From a virus: a stretch of DNA of 33,543 bases. Positions 23,243 to 28,855 of this stretch are shown here, in pieces. The notes under the pieces were generated by a model. That model saw only the letters and a program-made list of their open reading frames with translations, searched no databases and had not been told where the DNA came from. The stretch spans positions 1 through 33,543 of the IMG/VR virus record IMGVR_UViG_3300030329_004021, one strand, 5' to 3'. Position 1 is the stretch's first letter; each line of letters starts with the position of its first letter. The position numbers were made by a program, and so were the translations under genes.

Positions 23243-23535
23243 ATCTTTCAGACCTAATTCCGGTCGCGGGCATGATCGTGTCGGTGATCGCTGCCGCCGC
23301 TGTGGCGAGGCATCAGATAAAAAAATTGGAAGTTGATGCCGACAAATCGGCGTCGCGGCTCGACGCGCAAGATATTCGGATTGACAAGCTGGAAACGGCG
23401 ACCGAGGTGCTGGATCGACGCACGGACACGCTCGCAAAAATAAACTCCCCGGAAAACATGGAAGCACGAACACGCGCATTGGAATCCATTCGGGTCGATG
23501 TTGAGTGGGTAAAACGAAAAATGGAATCGAAATGA
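23239..23535 (+). CDS. Membrane-anchored coiled-coil protein (98 aa)
   Basis: ATG 23239 overlaps the previous stop. One membrane helix (about residues 6-23) is followed by RHQIKK and a long heptad-type coiled coil (DKSASRLDAQDIRIDKLETATEVLDRRTDTL). The positive charges after the helix favour a cytoplasmic C-terminus, which argues against a classical spanin, although lambda Rz also has charges there. It lies directly before the endolysin. DUF2730-like or holin-accessory proteins have this layout. Confidence 0.65.
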   Translation: MNLSDLIPVAGMIVSVIAAAAVARHQIKKLEVDADKSASRLDAQDIRIDKLETATEVLDRRTDTLAKINSPENMEARTRALESIRVDVEWVKRKMESK

Positions 23536-23915
23536 ATTGGGACGACTTCGCCAATTTCGGCCCCGACGAATTCCGCTGTCAGTGCGGCTGCGGTGCGGTC
23601 GAAATGGACCCCGATTTCATTGCAGCGCTGCAACGTGTTCGCGATGAGTTTGGGCCAATGCGCATTAGCAGCGGATACCGCTGCCCGAAGCATCCGATCG
23701 AAGCAAAGAAGCGGGCGCCGGGAGCGCACGCGACCGGCCAAGCCGCCGATATTCTGGTCAGCGGATCCCGCGCGCTGCACCTGTTGCGGATCGCACTGAC
23801 GCACGACGATATCCAGGGCGTCGGCGTCAATCAGCGCGGCGCGCACAGCGGGCGGTTCGTCCACCTCGACACTGTGACCGAAAATTTACCCCGTCCCGCT
23901 TTGTGGACATATTGA
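23532..23915 (+). CDS. Endolysin, peptidase M15 family (127 aa)
   Basis: ATG 23532 overlaps the previous stop. The motif SSGYRCPKHP (46-55) leads to GAHATGQAADI with H66 and D73, and FVHLD with H111: the three zinc ligands of M15_3 D-Ala-type peptidases in the right order. It would cut peptide cross-links of host peptidoglycan at lysis. A CQCGCG segment (16-21) is typical of this phage subgroup. No signal peptide is present, so release depends on a holin. Confidence 0.88.
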   Translation: MNWDDFANFGPDEFRCQCGCGAVEMDPDFIAALQRVRDEFGPMRISSGYRCPKHPIEAKKRAPGAHATGQAADILVSGSRALHLLRIALTHDDIQGVGVNQRGAHSGRFVHLDTVTENLPRPALWTY

Positions 23916-23925
23916 GGAGAATAAG

Positions 23926-24108
23926 ATGGCTCTAGTTAAGATTCTGATCGCTCGCCTTCGCGAACCGTCCACGATGGCCGGCCTGGGCGCAATCCTCGCT
24001 GCTGTCGGCATCAACGTGGGCGAGGAAATGATGACCCACGTCGTGACGGCTGTCGGCGCGCTGGCTGGCGTGGCCGGGATGCTGCTTCGCGAGAAAGGCG
24101 ACTCTTGA
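23926..24108 (+). CDS. Holin-like protein (60 aa)
   Basis: ATG 23926 with TGAGGAGAATAAG upstream, a strong ribosome site. A basic head (LIARLREPSTMAGLGAIL) leads into two hydrophobic stretches separated by a short acidic loop (NVGEEM), ending in LLREKGDS. The EPSTxAGL start is typical of a holin family common in proteobacterial phages. It follows the endolysin directly. Confidence 0.75.
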   Translation: MALVKILIARLREPSTMAGLGAILAAVGINVGEEMMTHVVTAVGALAGVAGMLLREKGDS

Positions 24109-24287
24109 CCATTGCTTGGCTATGCATTTTGGCTGGCGTTGCAGCCGTCGCCTTTTTTGCCGCGCGGGCTATCTTGGCGGCGCGGCATGAAGGCGCGGTG
24201 CGCGCGGCTGAAGAAAAGATGGATGCGGTTAACGATGATCGGTCTGTCGATGACACTGTTGACCGGCTGCGTGACCGAAAGTTTTAG
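24105..24287 (+). CDS. Candidate inner-membrane spanin, Rz-like (60 aa)
   Basis: Starts at TTG 24105 overlapping the holin-like stop, with GAGAAAGG upstream; no ATG is available. Residues 3-20 form one membrane helix, followed by a charged helical region (EGAVRAAEEKMDAVNDDRSVDDTVDRLRDR). It is short for an inner-membrane spanin, but the lipoprotein gene that starts inside it in another frame is the classical Rz/Rz1 arrangement. Confidence 0.6.
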   Translation: MTIAWLCILAGVAAVAFFAARAILAARHEGAVRAAEEKMDAVNDDRSVDDTVDRLRDRKF

Positions 24288-24540
24288 TGCGCTGACGGCG
24301 GTCGGCTCGCTCGGCGGCGCGTACTTTAGCTATTTAGGCGCGGAAAAAGGCGAGCCGGTGATCGTCACGCCGCCAATCGTTGACTATTCCGATGCGGTGC
24401 AGGGTCTAGCAGCCGACGAATTAGAGCAACTTGGGCCGCCGTGCGCTCGCGACGTTGTTGTCGCGGACTGCTCTGCGCTCGCCCGCTTTGTCACGGACTA
24501 CGGCGTGCTGCGAGATAAAATCCGGGCGTCAAAAAAGTGA
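24223..24540 (+). CDS. Candidate outer-membrane spanin lipoprotein, Rz1-like (105 aa)
   Basis: ATG 24223 gives a compact lipoprotein signal MRLTMIGLSMTLLTGC with lipobox L-T-G-C (Cys16); in-frame starts upstream (24187, 24112) would add a long basic extension. The mature protein has a Gly/Ser region, a Pro-rich segment (GEPVIVTPPIV) and two cysteines near PPCARDVVVADC. It overlaps the inner spanin candidate by 65 bases in another frame. It is longer than lambda Rz1, so another lipoprotein role is possible. Confidence 0.65.
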   Translation: MRLTMIGLSMTLLTGCVTESFSALTAVGSLGGAYFSYLGAEKGEPVIVTPPIVDYSDAVQGLAADELEQLGPPCARDVVVADCSALARFVTDYGVLRDKIRASKK

Positions 24541-24541
24541 C

Positions 24542-24549
24542 GTTTAAAC
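24542..24549. repeat. GTTTAAAC palindrome copy 5
   Basis: CGTTTAAACG lies exactly in the 16-base gap between the convergent stops of the lysis and lysogeny blocks. There is no T-run, so it is not an ordinary terminator. Confidence 0.75.
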
Positions 24550-24556
24550 GGGGTAA

Positions 24557-24754
24557 TCAGTCAAGCCCGTACTTTTCAAGCAACTCCAAAAGGTCGCGGC
24601 GGAATTTATTTGCTGTCGCCGCGTCCTTTAATTCCCAACCAATAGCCGCGCCGTCCTGCACAACACTAACGTCTGTATAGTCTTCGGTTTTGCTTGGATC
24701 GGCCCCGGTTGCGGCGGGGTCGTCTTCGCCTGTATACAAAAGTACATCTGTCAT
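24557..24754 (-). CDS. Small acidic protein under operator control (65 aa)
   Basis: Minus-strand ATG 24754 (a TTG one codon earlier is possible). The protein is acidic in the first two thirds (YTGEDDPAATGADPSKTEDYTDV) and ends in an amphipathic helix (ANKFRRDLLELLEKYGLD). There is no Shine-Dalgarno. The operator-like dyad 24763-24780 ends nine bases before the start, so the mRNA may be leaderless. I do not recognise a family. Location beside the integrase and control by the presumed repressor suggest a role in the lysogeny switch or excision. Confidence 0.6.
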   Translation of the reverse strand: MTDVLLYTGEDDPAATGADPSKTEDYTDVSVVQDGAAIGWELKDAATANKFRRDLLELLEKYGLD

Positions 24755-24762
24755 CAATAATG

Positions 24763-24780
24763 TGTAACATGAATGTTACA
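24763..24780. promoter_or_regulatory. Operator-like dyad O2 (TGTAAC-N6-GTTACA)
   Basis: Arms TGTAAC/GTTACA with spacer ATGAAT; read differently it is TGTAACAT-GA-ATGTTACA with 8-bp arms. It sits directly upstream of the small acidic gene on the minus strand. Confidence 0.75.
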
Positions 24781-24812
24781 TCTCATCACTAACCATTTGT
24801 ACGATATGTTCC

Positions 24813-24844
24813 CCATAAAGTGAGGGTTAGCTCTCACTTTATGG
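24813..24844. other. Lox-like 12-8-12 inverted repeat beside integrase (candidate attP core)
   Basis: CCATAAAGTGAG - GGTTAGCT - CTCACTTTATGG: perfect 12-bp arms around an asymmetric 8-bp spacer, ending nine bases before the integrase stop. Tyrosine recombinases bind inverted arms flanking a 6-8 bp crossover region, so the geometry fits a core recombination site. No T-run follows on either strand, so a terminator is unlikely. Confidence 0.55.
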
Positions 24845-24853
24845 TAACGGCAA

Positions 24854-26029
24854 TCATGCCCCTCCGATCTCCCCCGTCCCAAACGCATTCCCCAGCTTCT
24901 CGGCGATCTCTTTCTCCATTCGCGAATCTTGGAACCAGCGGCCATAGAATTCAGCGGTGAAGCTAATATTCCGGTGCCCCATCAACTCGGTAATGACAGC
25001 CTCGTTGAGGTCAGTCTTGAATATCAAAACACTCGCATAAAAGTGCCGCAAGTCGTGCCATGTGCAGCGTTCCACCCCTGCGGCCTTGCAAGCTTTGTGC
25101 AAGCCGCGCTTGGCCCAATTTGCATGGTCGGCGACTTTCCCGGCACGCGTCGGGAAAACTAAGCCGCGCCCCCGCTGTTCCAGCGGCTGCCGCAATTTCC
25201 ATTCGCGCAGCATGGCTAAAACCGACGGCTCCAAGGTCACACGCCGCTGCCCCGCGATTGTCTTGGTATCCCCGATCCGGCGCGTCTTCGCCTTCCGCGC
25301 CTCTACGACGCTGACAACCCCATTTTCCAGATCGACATTTTCCCACCGCAGCGCCACCTGCTCGCCTGCCCGCAGCCCGGTATAGGCGGCGAACATGATT
25401 TGTTTTCGGTAGTTTTGGGGCGCGGCGGCGATGATCGCCTGCATTTCCATAGGCGAAATGCGGCGCAGATTTTTCGCCCGCTTTTCGTGCTTCACACTAA
25501 TTTTCACATGCTCTGTTGGGTCTCGCTCAAGCCACTTCATCTTCACGCAGAAGCGCATAAATCGGCGGATATTTATGAGGCCCGCCTTTGCCGTGCCCAA
25601 CGACACCAACTTGCCGGTGCGGTTGGCTTTCCGACTCTTTAAAAGCGGCAACAAATCATCCTCAAAAACCTCGACCGTCAGGTCGGTGGTCCGCCGCTCT
25701 CCCAGCCGCTTCCCCCTCCAAATTAAGTCGCAAAAATGGCGCGCTACGTTGCGCTCAATAATCGACAGTTGCTGCTCGCCAATGGTGCTGCCGTCGATAT
25801 CCTCCTTGAGCCGTCGCCGCTGTCGGTCCATCCAAACTTCAACCGCATCATCAATGCGAGGCGCGGTCGCTGGGTCAACAAATCGAGCCGACCGCATCAG
25901 CAGGCGCTTTGTCTCAAATTCCCTTTCCGCATCCGCTTTTGTCCCATTAAAAAGCTTAACTTTCCTTGCGCCGTTAACGAGGCCATAATCTAAGCGAAAC
26001 TTTCCTGGCTTAATTTCTTTGATGGGCAT
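24854..26029 (-). CDS. int: Tyrosine recombinase integrase
   Basis: A 391-residue protein; GGAGAGGAAAG lies just before ATG 26029. The N-terminal 45 residues (PGKFRLDYGLVNGARKVKLFNGTKADAEREF) look like an arm-type DNA-binding domain, followed by a helical core-binding domain. All catalytic residues are visible: R220 (TGLRAGEQ), K256, H325 and R328 (HDLRHF), H352 (MGHRNI) and nucleophile Y362 (EFYGRW). It integrates and excises the prophage. It has its own promoter region containing operator O3. Confidence 0.93.
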   Translation of the reverse strand: MPIKEIKPGKFRLDYGLVNGARKVKLFNGTKADAEREFETKRLLMRSARFVDPATAPRIDDAVEVWMDRQRRRLKEDIDGSTIGEQQLSIIERNVARHFCDLIWRGKRLGERRTTDLTVEVFEDDLLPLLKSRKANRTGKLVSLGTAKAGLINIRRFMRFCVKMKWLERDPTEHVKISVKHEKRAKNLRRISPMEMQAIIAAAPQNYRKQIMFAAYTGLRAGEQVALRWENVDLENGVVSVVEARKAKTRRIGDTKTIAGQRRVTLEPSVLAMLREWKLRQPLEQRGRGLVFPTRAGKVADHANWAKRGLHKACKAAGVERCTWHDLRHFYASVLIFKTDLNEAVITELMGHRNISFTAEFYGRWFQDSRMEKEIAEKLGNAFGTGEIGGA

Positions 26030-26042
26030 GACTTTCCTCTCC

Positions 26043-26057
26043 GTAACTATTCGTTAC
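26043..26057. promoter_or_regulatory. Operator-like dyad O3 over integrase promoter (GTAAC-N5-GTTAC)
   Basis: GTAAC-TATTC-GTTAC lies 14-28 bases upstream of the integrase start. On the minus strand a consensus -35 TTGACA is followed after 16 bases by TGTAAC, so the dyad would overlap the -10 element. Confidence 0.7.
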
Positions 26058-26094
26058 ACATATAGTACACATTATGTCAAAAGAGATACTAAAA

Positions 26095-26133
26095 AATTAC
26101 AAAATCAGTTAATCCTGTAATTTTTTTGTAATT
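26095..26133. repeat. AT-rich inverted repeat AATTACAAAA / TTTTGTAATT
   Basis: Perfect 10-bp arms with a 19-base centre that itself starts and ends near TTACA-type halves. Very AT-rich against the phage average. It lies upstream of the integrase, where arm-type integrase or host-factor sites are often found; also possibly a weak bidirectional terminator. Confidence 0.5.
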
Positions 26134-26193
26134 ACAACTCTTGACGTTCCATGTAAGTCATTGTTTTGCAACGATAAAAAGGACAGAAACATC

Positions 26194-26307
26194 ATGGCCT
26201 TAAAGCATGCTCACAAGGTGAGCAAAAACAATAACTTACTGGATTTTCTCACCTTACAGTGGACGGCCGTGGACGTCAATACCCCCGAAAGGACGGCAGT
26301 CCCGTAG
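26194..26307 (+). CDS. Small plus-strand frame between int and methylase (37 aa)
   Basis: ATG 26194 is preceded by AAAAAGGACAG, a plausible ribosome site about 11 bases away. The frame ends at TAG 26305-26307 and is opposite to both neighbours. The peptide starts basic and polar (MALKHAHKVSKNNN), then LLDFLTLQWTAVDV. No family recognised. It could be a small regulator or excision factor, or simply a chance frame. Confidence 0.35.
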   Translation: MALKHAHKVSKNNNLLDFLTLQWTAVDVNTPERTAVP

Positions 26308-26310
26308 GTT

Positions 26311-26847
26311 TTATGTAATTTCGGTCTGACCCAATGCGTCAAACAGGTCAGGCAGCCGATCCCATATTTCAAAGCTGCACCGCGCCGCGTGAGGGCTGTC
26401 CCATATTGAGATAGACAGGGAGCGATCGGGGCTGCCCCCGCGCATCAAATAATCTTCGCGCCAAGTTAAATTCGCAAAGCGCGACGGGCGATGATCGCGC
26501 CATAAATTATGCCCAGCTTTACATGCCCACAATCGCTCCGGCCCGACGAGGCACATACGCTGCACGCCAATTTTGAAGGCGTGAACAATGAAGGGGCGGA
26601 TGTGTTTAAACGGCGGGTTTGTAATTAAGTCGGGCCGCTGCGCTTCAGTCCAGTCGAAGAAATCGTTGCCTGTTGCAATGTCATGCCGCAGCGTTTTTAC
26701 GCCGAATTCCAAATCGATTGCATTTGCAAAACGACCATCACCAGCGCACGGCTCCCAGGGATCAATGTTGTCAAAATTGAGGTGTTGCAGCGCTACGTTG
26801 ATGATGCTGTGAGGCGTCGGATAATAATCGTTAGCGTTACGCGGCAT
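26311..26847 (-). CDS. Adenine-specific DNA methyltransferase (178 aa)
   Basis: ATG 26847 with GAGGAAAGCTA upstream. The start NDYYPTP (6-12) and WEPCAGDGRFA (31-41, SAM-binding motif I) followed by NPPF (77-80, catalytic motif IV) identify a class I N6-adenine methyltransferase of the short phage type. It probably protects phage or prophage DNA from restriction or marks it for regulation; the target cannot be read from sequence. No partner endonuclease lies beside it, so it looks like an orphan. GTTTAAAC copy 6 (26604-26611) is within it. Confidence 0.85.
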   Translation of the reverse strand: MPRNANDYYPTPHSIINVALQHLNFDNIDPWEPCAGDGRFANAIDLEFGVKTLRHDIATGNDFFDWTEAQRPDLITNPPFKHIRPFIVHAFKIGVQRMCLVGPERLWACKAGHNLWRDHRPSRFANLTWREDYLMRGGSPDRSLSISIWDSPHAARCSFEIWDRLPDLFDALGQTEIT

Positions 26848-26858
26848 TAGCTTTCCTC

Positions 26859-26894
26859 AAAAAAAAAGAGGAGCGCTGAAAGACACTCCTCTTT
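26859..26894 (-). terminator. Rho-independent terminator before methylase gene
   Basis: On the minus strand AAAGAGGAG, 12-base loop, CTCCTCTTT, then nine Ts in total. It would end the transcript of the small minus-strand genes upstream. It directly abuts the methylase Shine-Dalgarno, so methylase expression depends on read-through or an unseen promoter. Confidence 0.85.
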
Positions 26895-26965
26895 GCATCA
26901 ACGAAGACCTTGGCCGACTATAACCGGGGTTACGACCGGCGAGGGGGCGGCACCGCAGGACTCCT

Positions 26966-27202
26966 CTATTTGCGCGGAGTTGATGCACGCCGCGCTGAAA
27001 GTCCCCCTTCTCTTTTTGGGACTGTCGCCAGTAATTCAAAGTGATGTTTCCCGATGCGGCGCTGCGCGGTCAGAAACACGCCGTTCTCGACGGCCTTACG
27101 CAATTCCGCGAGCGGGTTGACGGCGTCTTGGAAGGGGCAATCCTTGTTGTGCTTCCAATACATGCCGTTGCGCTCAGCAACTCGGAACCATCTAGTTTTC
27201 AT
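26966..27202 (-). CDS. Hypothetical basic protein (78 aa)
   Basis: ATG 27202 overlaps the preceding gene by 11 bases, so translation is probably coupled. The sequence (WFRVAERNGMYWKHNKDCPFQDAVNPLAELRKAVENGVFLTAQRR) is basic with aromatic residues, then a Lys/Arg-rich tail. I do not recognise a family. Its distal end runs into a repetitive stretch (26871-27012). Confidence 0.6.
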   Translation of the reverse strand: MKTRWFRVAERNGMYWKHNKDCPFQDAVNPLAELRKAVENGVFLTAQRRIGKHHFELLATVPKREGGLSARRASTPRK

Positions 27203-27554
27203 ATGCGACCGCCTCTGCGCCGAGGCCAATGTAGCCGGCGGCATCATCCCAATTTTCCTTGTTGGTCGGATCAGCAACCCGCCGCGCCATTTTGTGCGCT
27301 TCCATCGCGCTCGCCACCTGATCGGGCCGCACCGGAATTTTGAAAATCACGGACCAGAGCGCGGCGGTGTTCGCGAGCGTTTCCATCGCCTCGCCGTGAA
27401 CGTGATCGGTCTGCGTGATGATGTTGTGCGCGCGCATCAGGCATTCAGACCGACGCCGACCGTCGCGCATTATTTTCTCGCCGCTGCCGTGGCACGCGCC
27501 GCACCGCTTTCCTGATTTCTCGTATCCGTTTCCGTGGCACGCCTCGCAGATCAT
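27192..27554 (-). CDS. Zinc-motif plus DUF6378-like phage protein (120 aa)
   Basis: ATG 27554 overlaps the previous stop (ATGA). Residues 3-25 contain CEACHGNGYEKSGKRCGACHGSG, two CxxCxGxG elements as in DnaJ zinc centres. The rest (HGEAMETLANTAALWSVIF, RPDQVASAMEAHKMARRVADPTNKENWDDAAGYIGLG) matches from memory DUF6378, a domain common in phage accessory genes. No activity is known. It is the middle gene of a three-gene minus-strand operon. Confidence 0.8.
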   Translation of the reverse strand: MICEACHGNGYEKSGKRCGACHGSGEKIMRDGRRRSECLMRAHNIITQTDHVHGEAMETLANTAALWSVIFKIPVRPDQVASAMEAHKMARRVADPTNKENWDDAAGYIGLGAEAVAYEN

Positions 27555-27763
27555 GCCACCTCTCCCTTGACCGCTTTGATGATCGCGCGCGGTATCAAGT
27601 ACCGCCGACCGTCGCGCAGGATCGGCTGTCCGGTGCTGGCCTCGTATGGCGCGAGCGTGTTGCGCTGGAGCCAGCGGTACATTTTCTTTCTATTGCCGTG
27701 ACCGAAGTCGCCAAATAGCTCGATTGCGGCTTGCTCCGGCGATAACAAATTGTCCATTTCCAT
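27551..27763 (-). CDS. Excisionase-like DNA-binding protein (70 aa)
   Basis: Start at ATG 27763 (GGGG close upstream); ATG 27757 is nearly as good. The layout is LLSPEQAAIELFGD, a basic recognition helix (HGNRKKMYRWLQRN), then a wing-like hairpin (GQPILRDGRRYLIPRAIIKAV). This is that of small winged-helix proteins of the AlpA/MerR/Xis type. It may direct excision or regulate its own operon. Its promoter region contains a 9-bp inverted repeat (27769-27809). Confidence 0.7.
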   Translation of the reverse strand: MEMDNLLSPEQAAIELFGDFGHGNRKKMYRWLQRNTLAPYEASTGQPILRDGRRYLIPRAIIKAVKGEVA

Positions 27764-27768
27764 GCCCC

Positions 27769-27809
27769 AAAGTACATAAGGATGCATCTTCTGTATAATA
27801 ATGTACTTT
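27769..27809. promoter_or_regulatory. Inverted repeat AAAGTACAT-N23-ATGTACTTT at minus-strand promoter
   Basis: Perfect 9-bp arms flank an AT-rich segment. On the minus strand TTGACT (27813-27818) and TATACA could form a promoter, but the spacing is only 15 bases. AAAGTACAT also occurs at 24739-24747. Confidence 0.5.
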
Positions 27810-27831
27810 TATAGTCAACTAGCGGGCACAA

Positions 27832-27858
27832 AAAAATCCGCCTGCGCGGCGGATTTTT
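27832..27858. terminator. Bidirectional terminator downstream of repressor
   Basis: AAAAATCCGCC-TGCGC-GGCGGATTTTT, 11-bp stem. On the minus strand it lies just past the repressor stop and separates it from the excisionase-like operon, which has its own promoter region. Confidence 0.88.
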
Positions 27859-27880
27859 GTGACGATTATGTGCAGCCGAT

Positions 27881-28486
27881 TCAGATAGCGCGCACAGCCT
27901 GGATGTAATGCACAGCGCGAACATCCTGCGCCGGGAGCGTAATTTCCTCGTCTGGATTGTGTTGATGCAGCGTTAATGTGTCGCCAGTGCGGCGCACATA
28001 TTGTTTGGCAATCGCAAGCGTGTCGCTGCCGCTCTCATACTGGACGACAACATAATCACCGCGCCGAGGCGGGCGGTCTGGGTTGACGATTAGCAACTCG
28101 CCGGCGAGGAATCGCGGCTCCATGCTTTCGCCGTGCATCATTATCGCGTAGACGCCATCGCCATCGGCAAGGCCAGCGATATCAAGGCGATCGATCGGGT
28201 CTTGCCCGAAATTGACAACGCCGTCGCCGCCTTCGGCCTTGCCATGCACGGGGATCGTTTTCCCCGGCTGCACGACGGCCTGCGGTATGTCGCTGCCGAT
28301 GCCGTCAACATAGTCGCGCGTCACGTTAAAGCGATCCGCGATGCGCTGCGACATATCTGGCGGCGGGTTTGTTTCGCCGCGATCCCAGCGACGAAAAGTG
28401 TGCCCGGCAACGCCTAGCTGTCGAGCCAATGCGGCTGCCGTCAATCCGGCGTCTGTTCTCAATTTTTGTACGCGATTTTTGGTCAT
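27881..28486 (-). CDS. Phage repressor, HTH plus S24 peptidase-like domain
   Basis: A 201-residue protein from ATG 28486; upstream codons would enter the operator region. Residues 5-40 form a Cro/CI helix-turn-helix (LTAAALARQLGVAGHTFRRWDRG). The C-terminal S24 domain has catalytic S121 (MHGESMEPRF) and K161 (AIAKQYV). At the spacing expected from LexA and lambda CI (residues 83-86) the sequence is K-A-E-G, with no Ala-Gly or Cys-Gly bond, so self-cleavage is doubtful. It most likely maintains lysogeny by binding the GTAAC dyads. Confidence 0.88.
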   Translation of the reverse strand: MTKNRVQKLRTDAGLTAAALARQLGVAGHTFRRWDRGETNPPPDMSQRIADRFNVTRDYVDGIGSDIPQAVVQPGKTIPVHGKAEGGDGVVNFGQDPIDRLDIAGLADGDGVYAIMMHGESMEPRFLAGELLIVNPDRPPRRGDYVVVQYESGSDTLAIAKQYVRRTGDTLTLHQHNPDEEITLPAQDVRAVHYIQAVRAI

Positions 28487-28515
28487 GTGGACACTTGTAG
28501 ACCGCCAGTGGACAC
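28487..28515. promoter_or_regulatory. Direct repeat GTGGACAC x2, 21 bp apart
   Basis: Two identical 8-mers at 28487-28494 and 28508-28515, spaced two helical turns, between the repressor start and operator O4. Possible site for a second regulator such as the Cro-like protein. Confidence 0.4.
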
Positions 28516-28544
28516 GATTGCAACAAAAAACATCTGTACATAAG

Positions 28545-28561
28545 TGTAACATCTTGTTACG
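28545..28561. promoter_or_regulatory. Operator-like dyad O4 (TGTAAC-N5-GTTACG)
   Basis: TGTAAC-ATCTT-GTTACG in the divergent region between the repressor and the cro-like gene. It is the expected location for the lysis-lysogeny switch. Confidence 0.72.
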
Positions 28562-28575
28562 TTCCCATCGTCTCC

Positions 28576-28604
28576 CACGCGGCGGTTCTCCCTTGCGCCG
28601 CGTG
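28576..28604 (+). other. Leader hairpin 1 upstream of cro-like gene
   Basis: CACGCGGCG, 11-base loop, CGCCGCGTG. The inner arms GCGGCG/CGCCGC are identical to those of the terminator hairpin that follows. Confidence 0.7.
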
Positions 28605-28608
28605 ACTC

Positions 28609-28648
28609 GCGGGCGGCGTTTGTCCCGTGCGCCGCCCGCTCTTTTTTT
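28609..28648 (+). terminator. Leader terminator/attenuator before cro-like gene
   Basis: GCGGGCGGCG, 11-base loop, CGCCGCCCGC, then TC and seven Ts: a textbook rho-independent terminator 13 bases before a start codon. Arms shared with hairpin 1 allow alternative pairing, as in attenuators. A transcript from the operator region stopping here would be a short RNA of about 90 bases. Confidence 0.8.
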
Positions 28649-28660
28649 CCAAGGATCAAA

Positions 28661-28855
28661 ATGGATTTAGCCGCGTACTTAGACGACGAAAAAATAACCG
28701 CCGCAGAGTTTTCGCGACGGCTCGGCGTTAGTCACGTCGCTGTCCACCATTGGGTGACCGGCGCTCGCAGACCGAATGCACGGCACACGCTGGCAATCGA
28801 AGAACTGACGGAAGGCCGGGTGACTGCTCGCGATCTGGCGCTGGCGGCTTTATGA
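28661..28855 (+). CDS. Cro-like helix-turn-helix protein (64 aa)
   Basis: ATG 28661 with AAGGATCAAA upstream. The protein is essentially one helix-turn-helix (ITAAEFSRRLGVSHVAVHHWVTGARRPNARHTLAIEELTEGRV), the YdaS/Cro layout of a divergent antirepressive regulator. It faces the repressor across the operator region and heads the early operon. It probably shuts off the repressor during lytic growth. Confidence 0.82.
   Translation: MDLAAYLDDEKITAAEFSRRLGVSHVAVHHWVTGARRPNARHTLAIEELTEGRVTARDLALAAL

Noticed and set aside
23239-23535. Second inner-membrane spanin
   Set aside because: Membrane helix plus coiled coil is suggestive, but positive charges after the helix and the better overlapping pair at 24105-24540 argue against it.
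24112-24222. Longer N-terminus for the lipoprotein starting at 24112 or 24187
   Set aside because: It would put a long basic stretch before the lipobox; ATG 24223 gives a normal lipoprotein signal.
24813-24844. Terminator for the integrase
   Set aside because: The stem is strong but no T-run follows on either strand, so a recombination site was preferred.
26895-26965. Possible tRNA or rRNA-like fold in the gap before the methylase
   Set aside because: GC-rich pairing is possible but no T-loop, anticodon arm or CCA-compatible acceptor could be placed.
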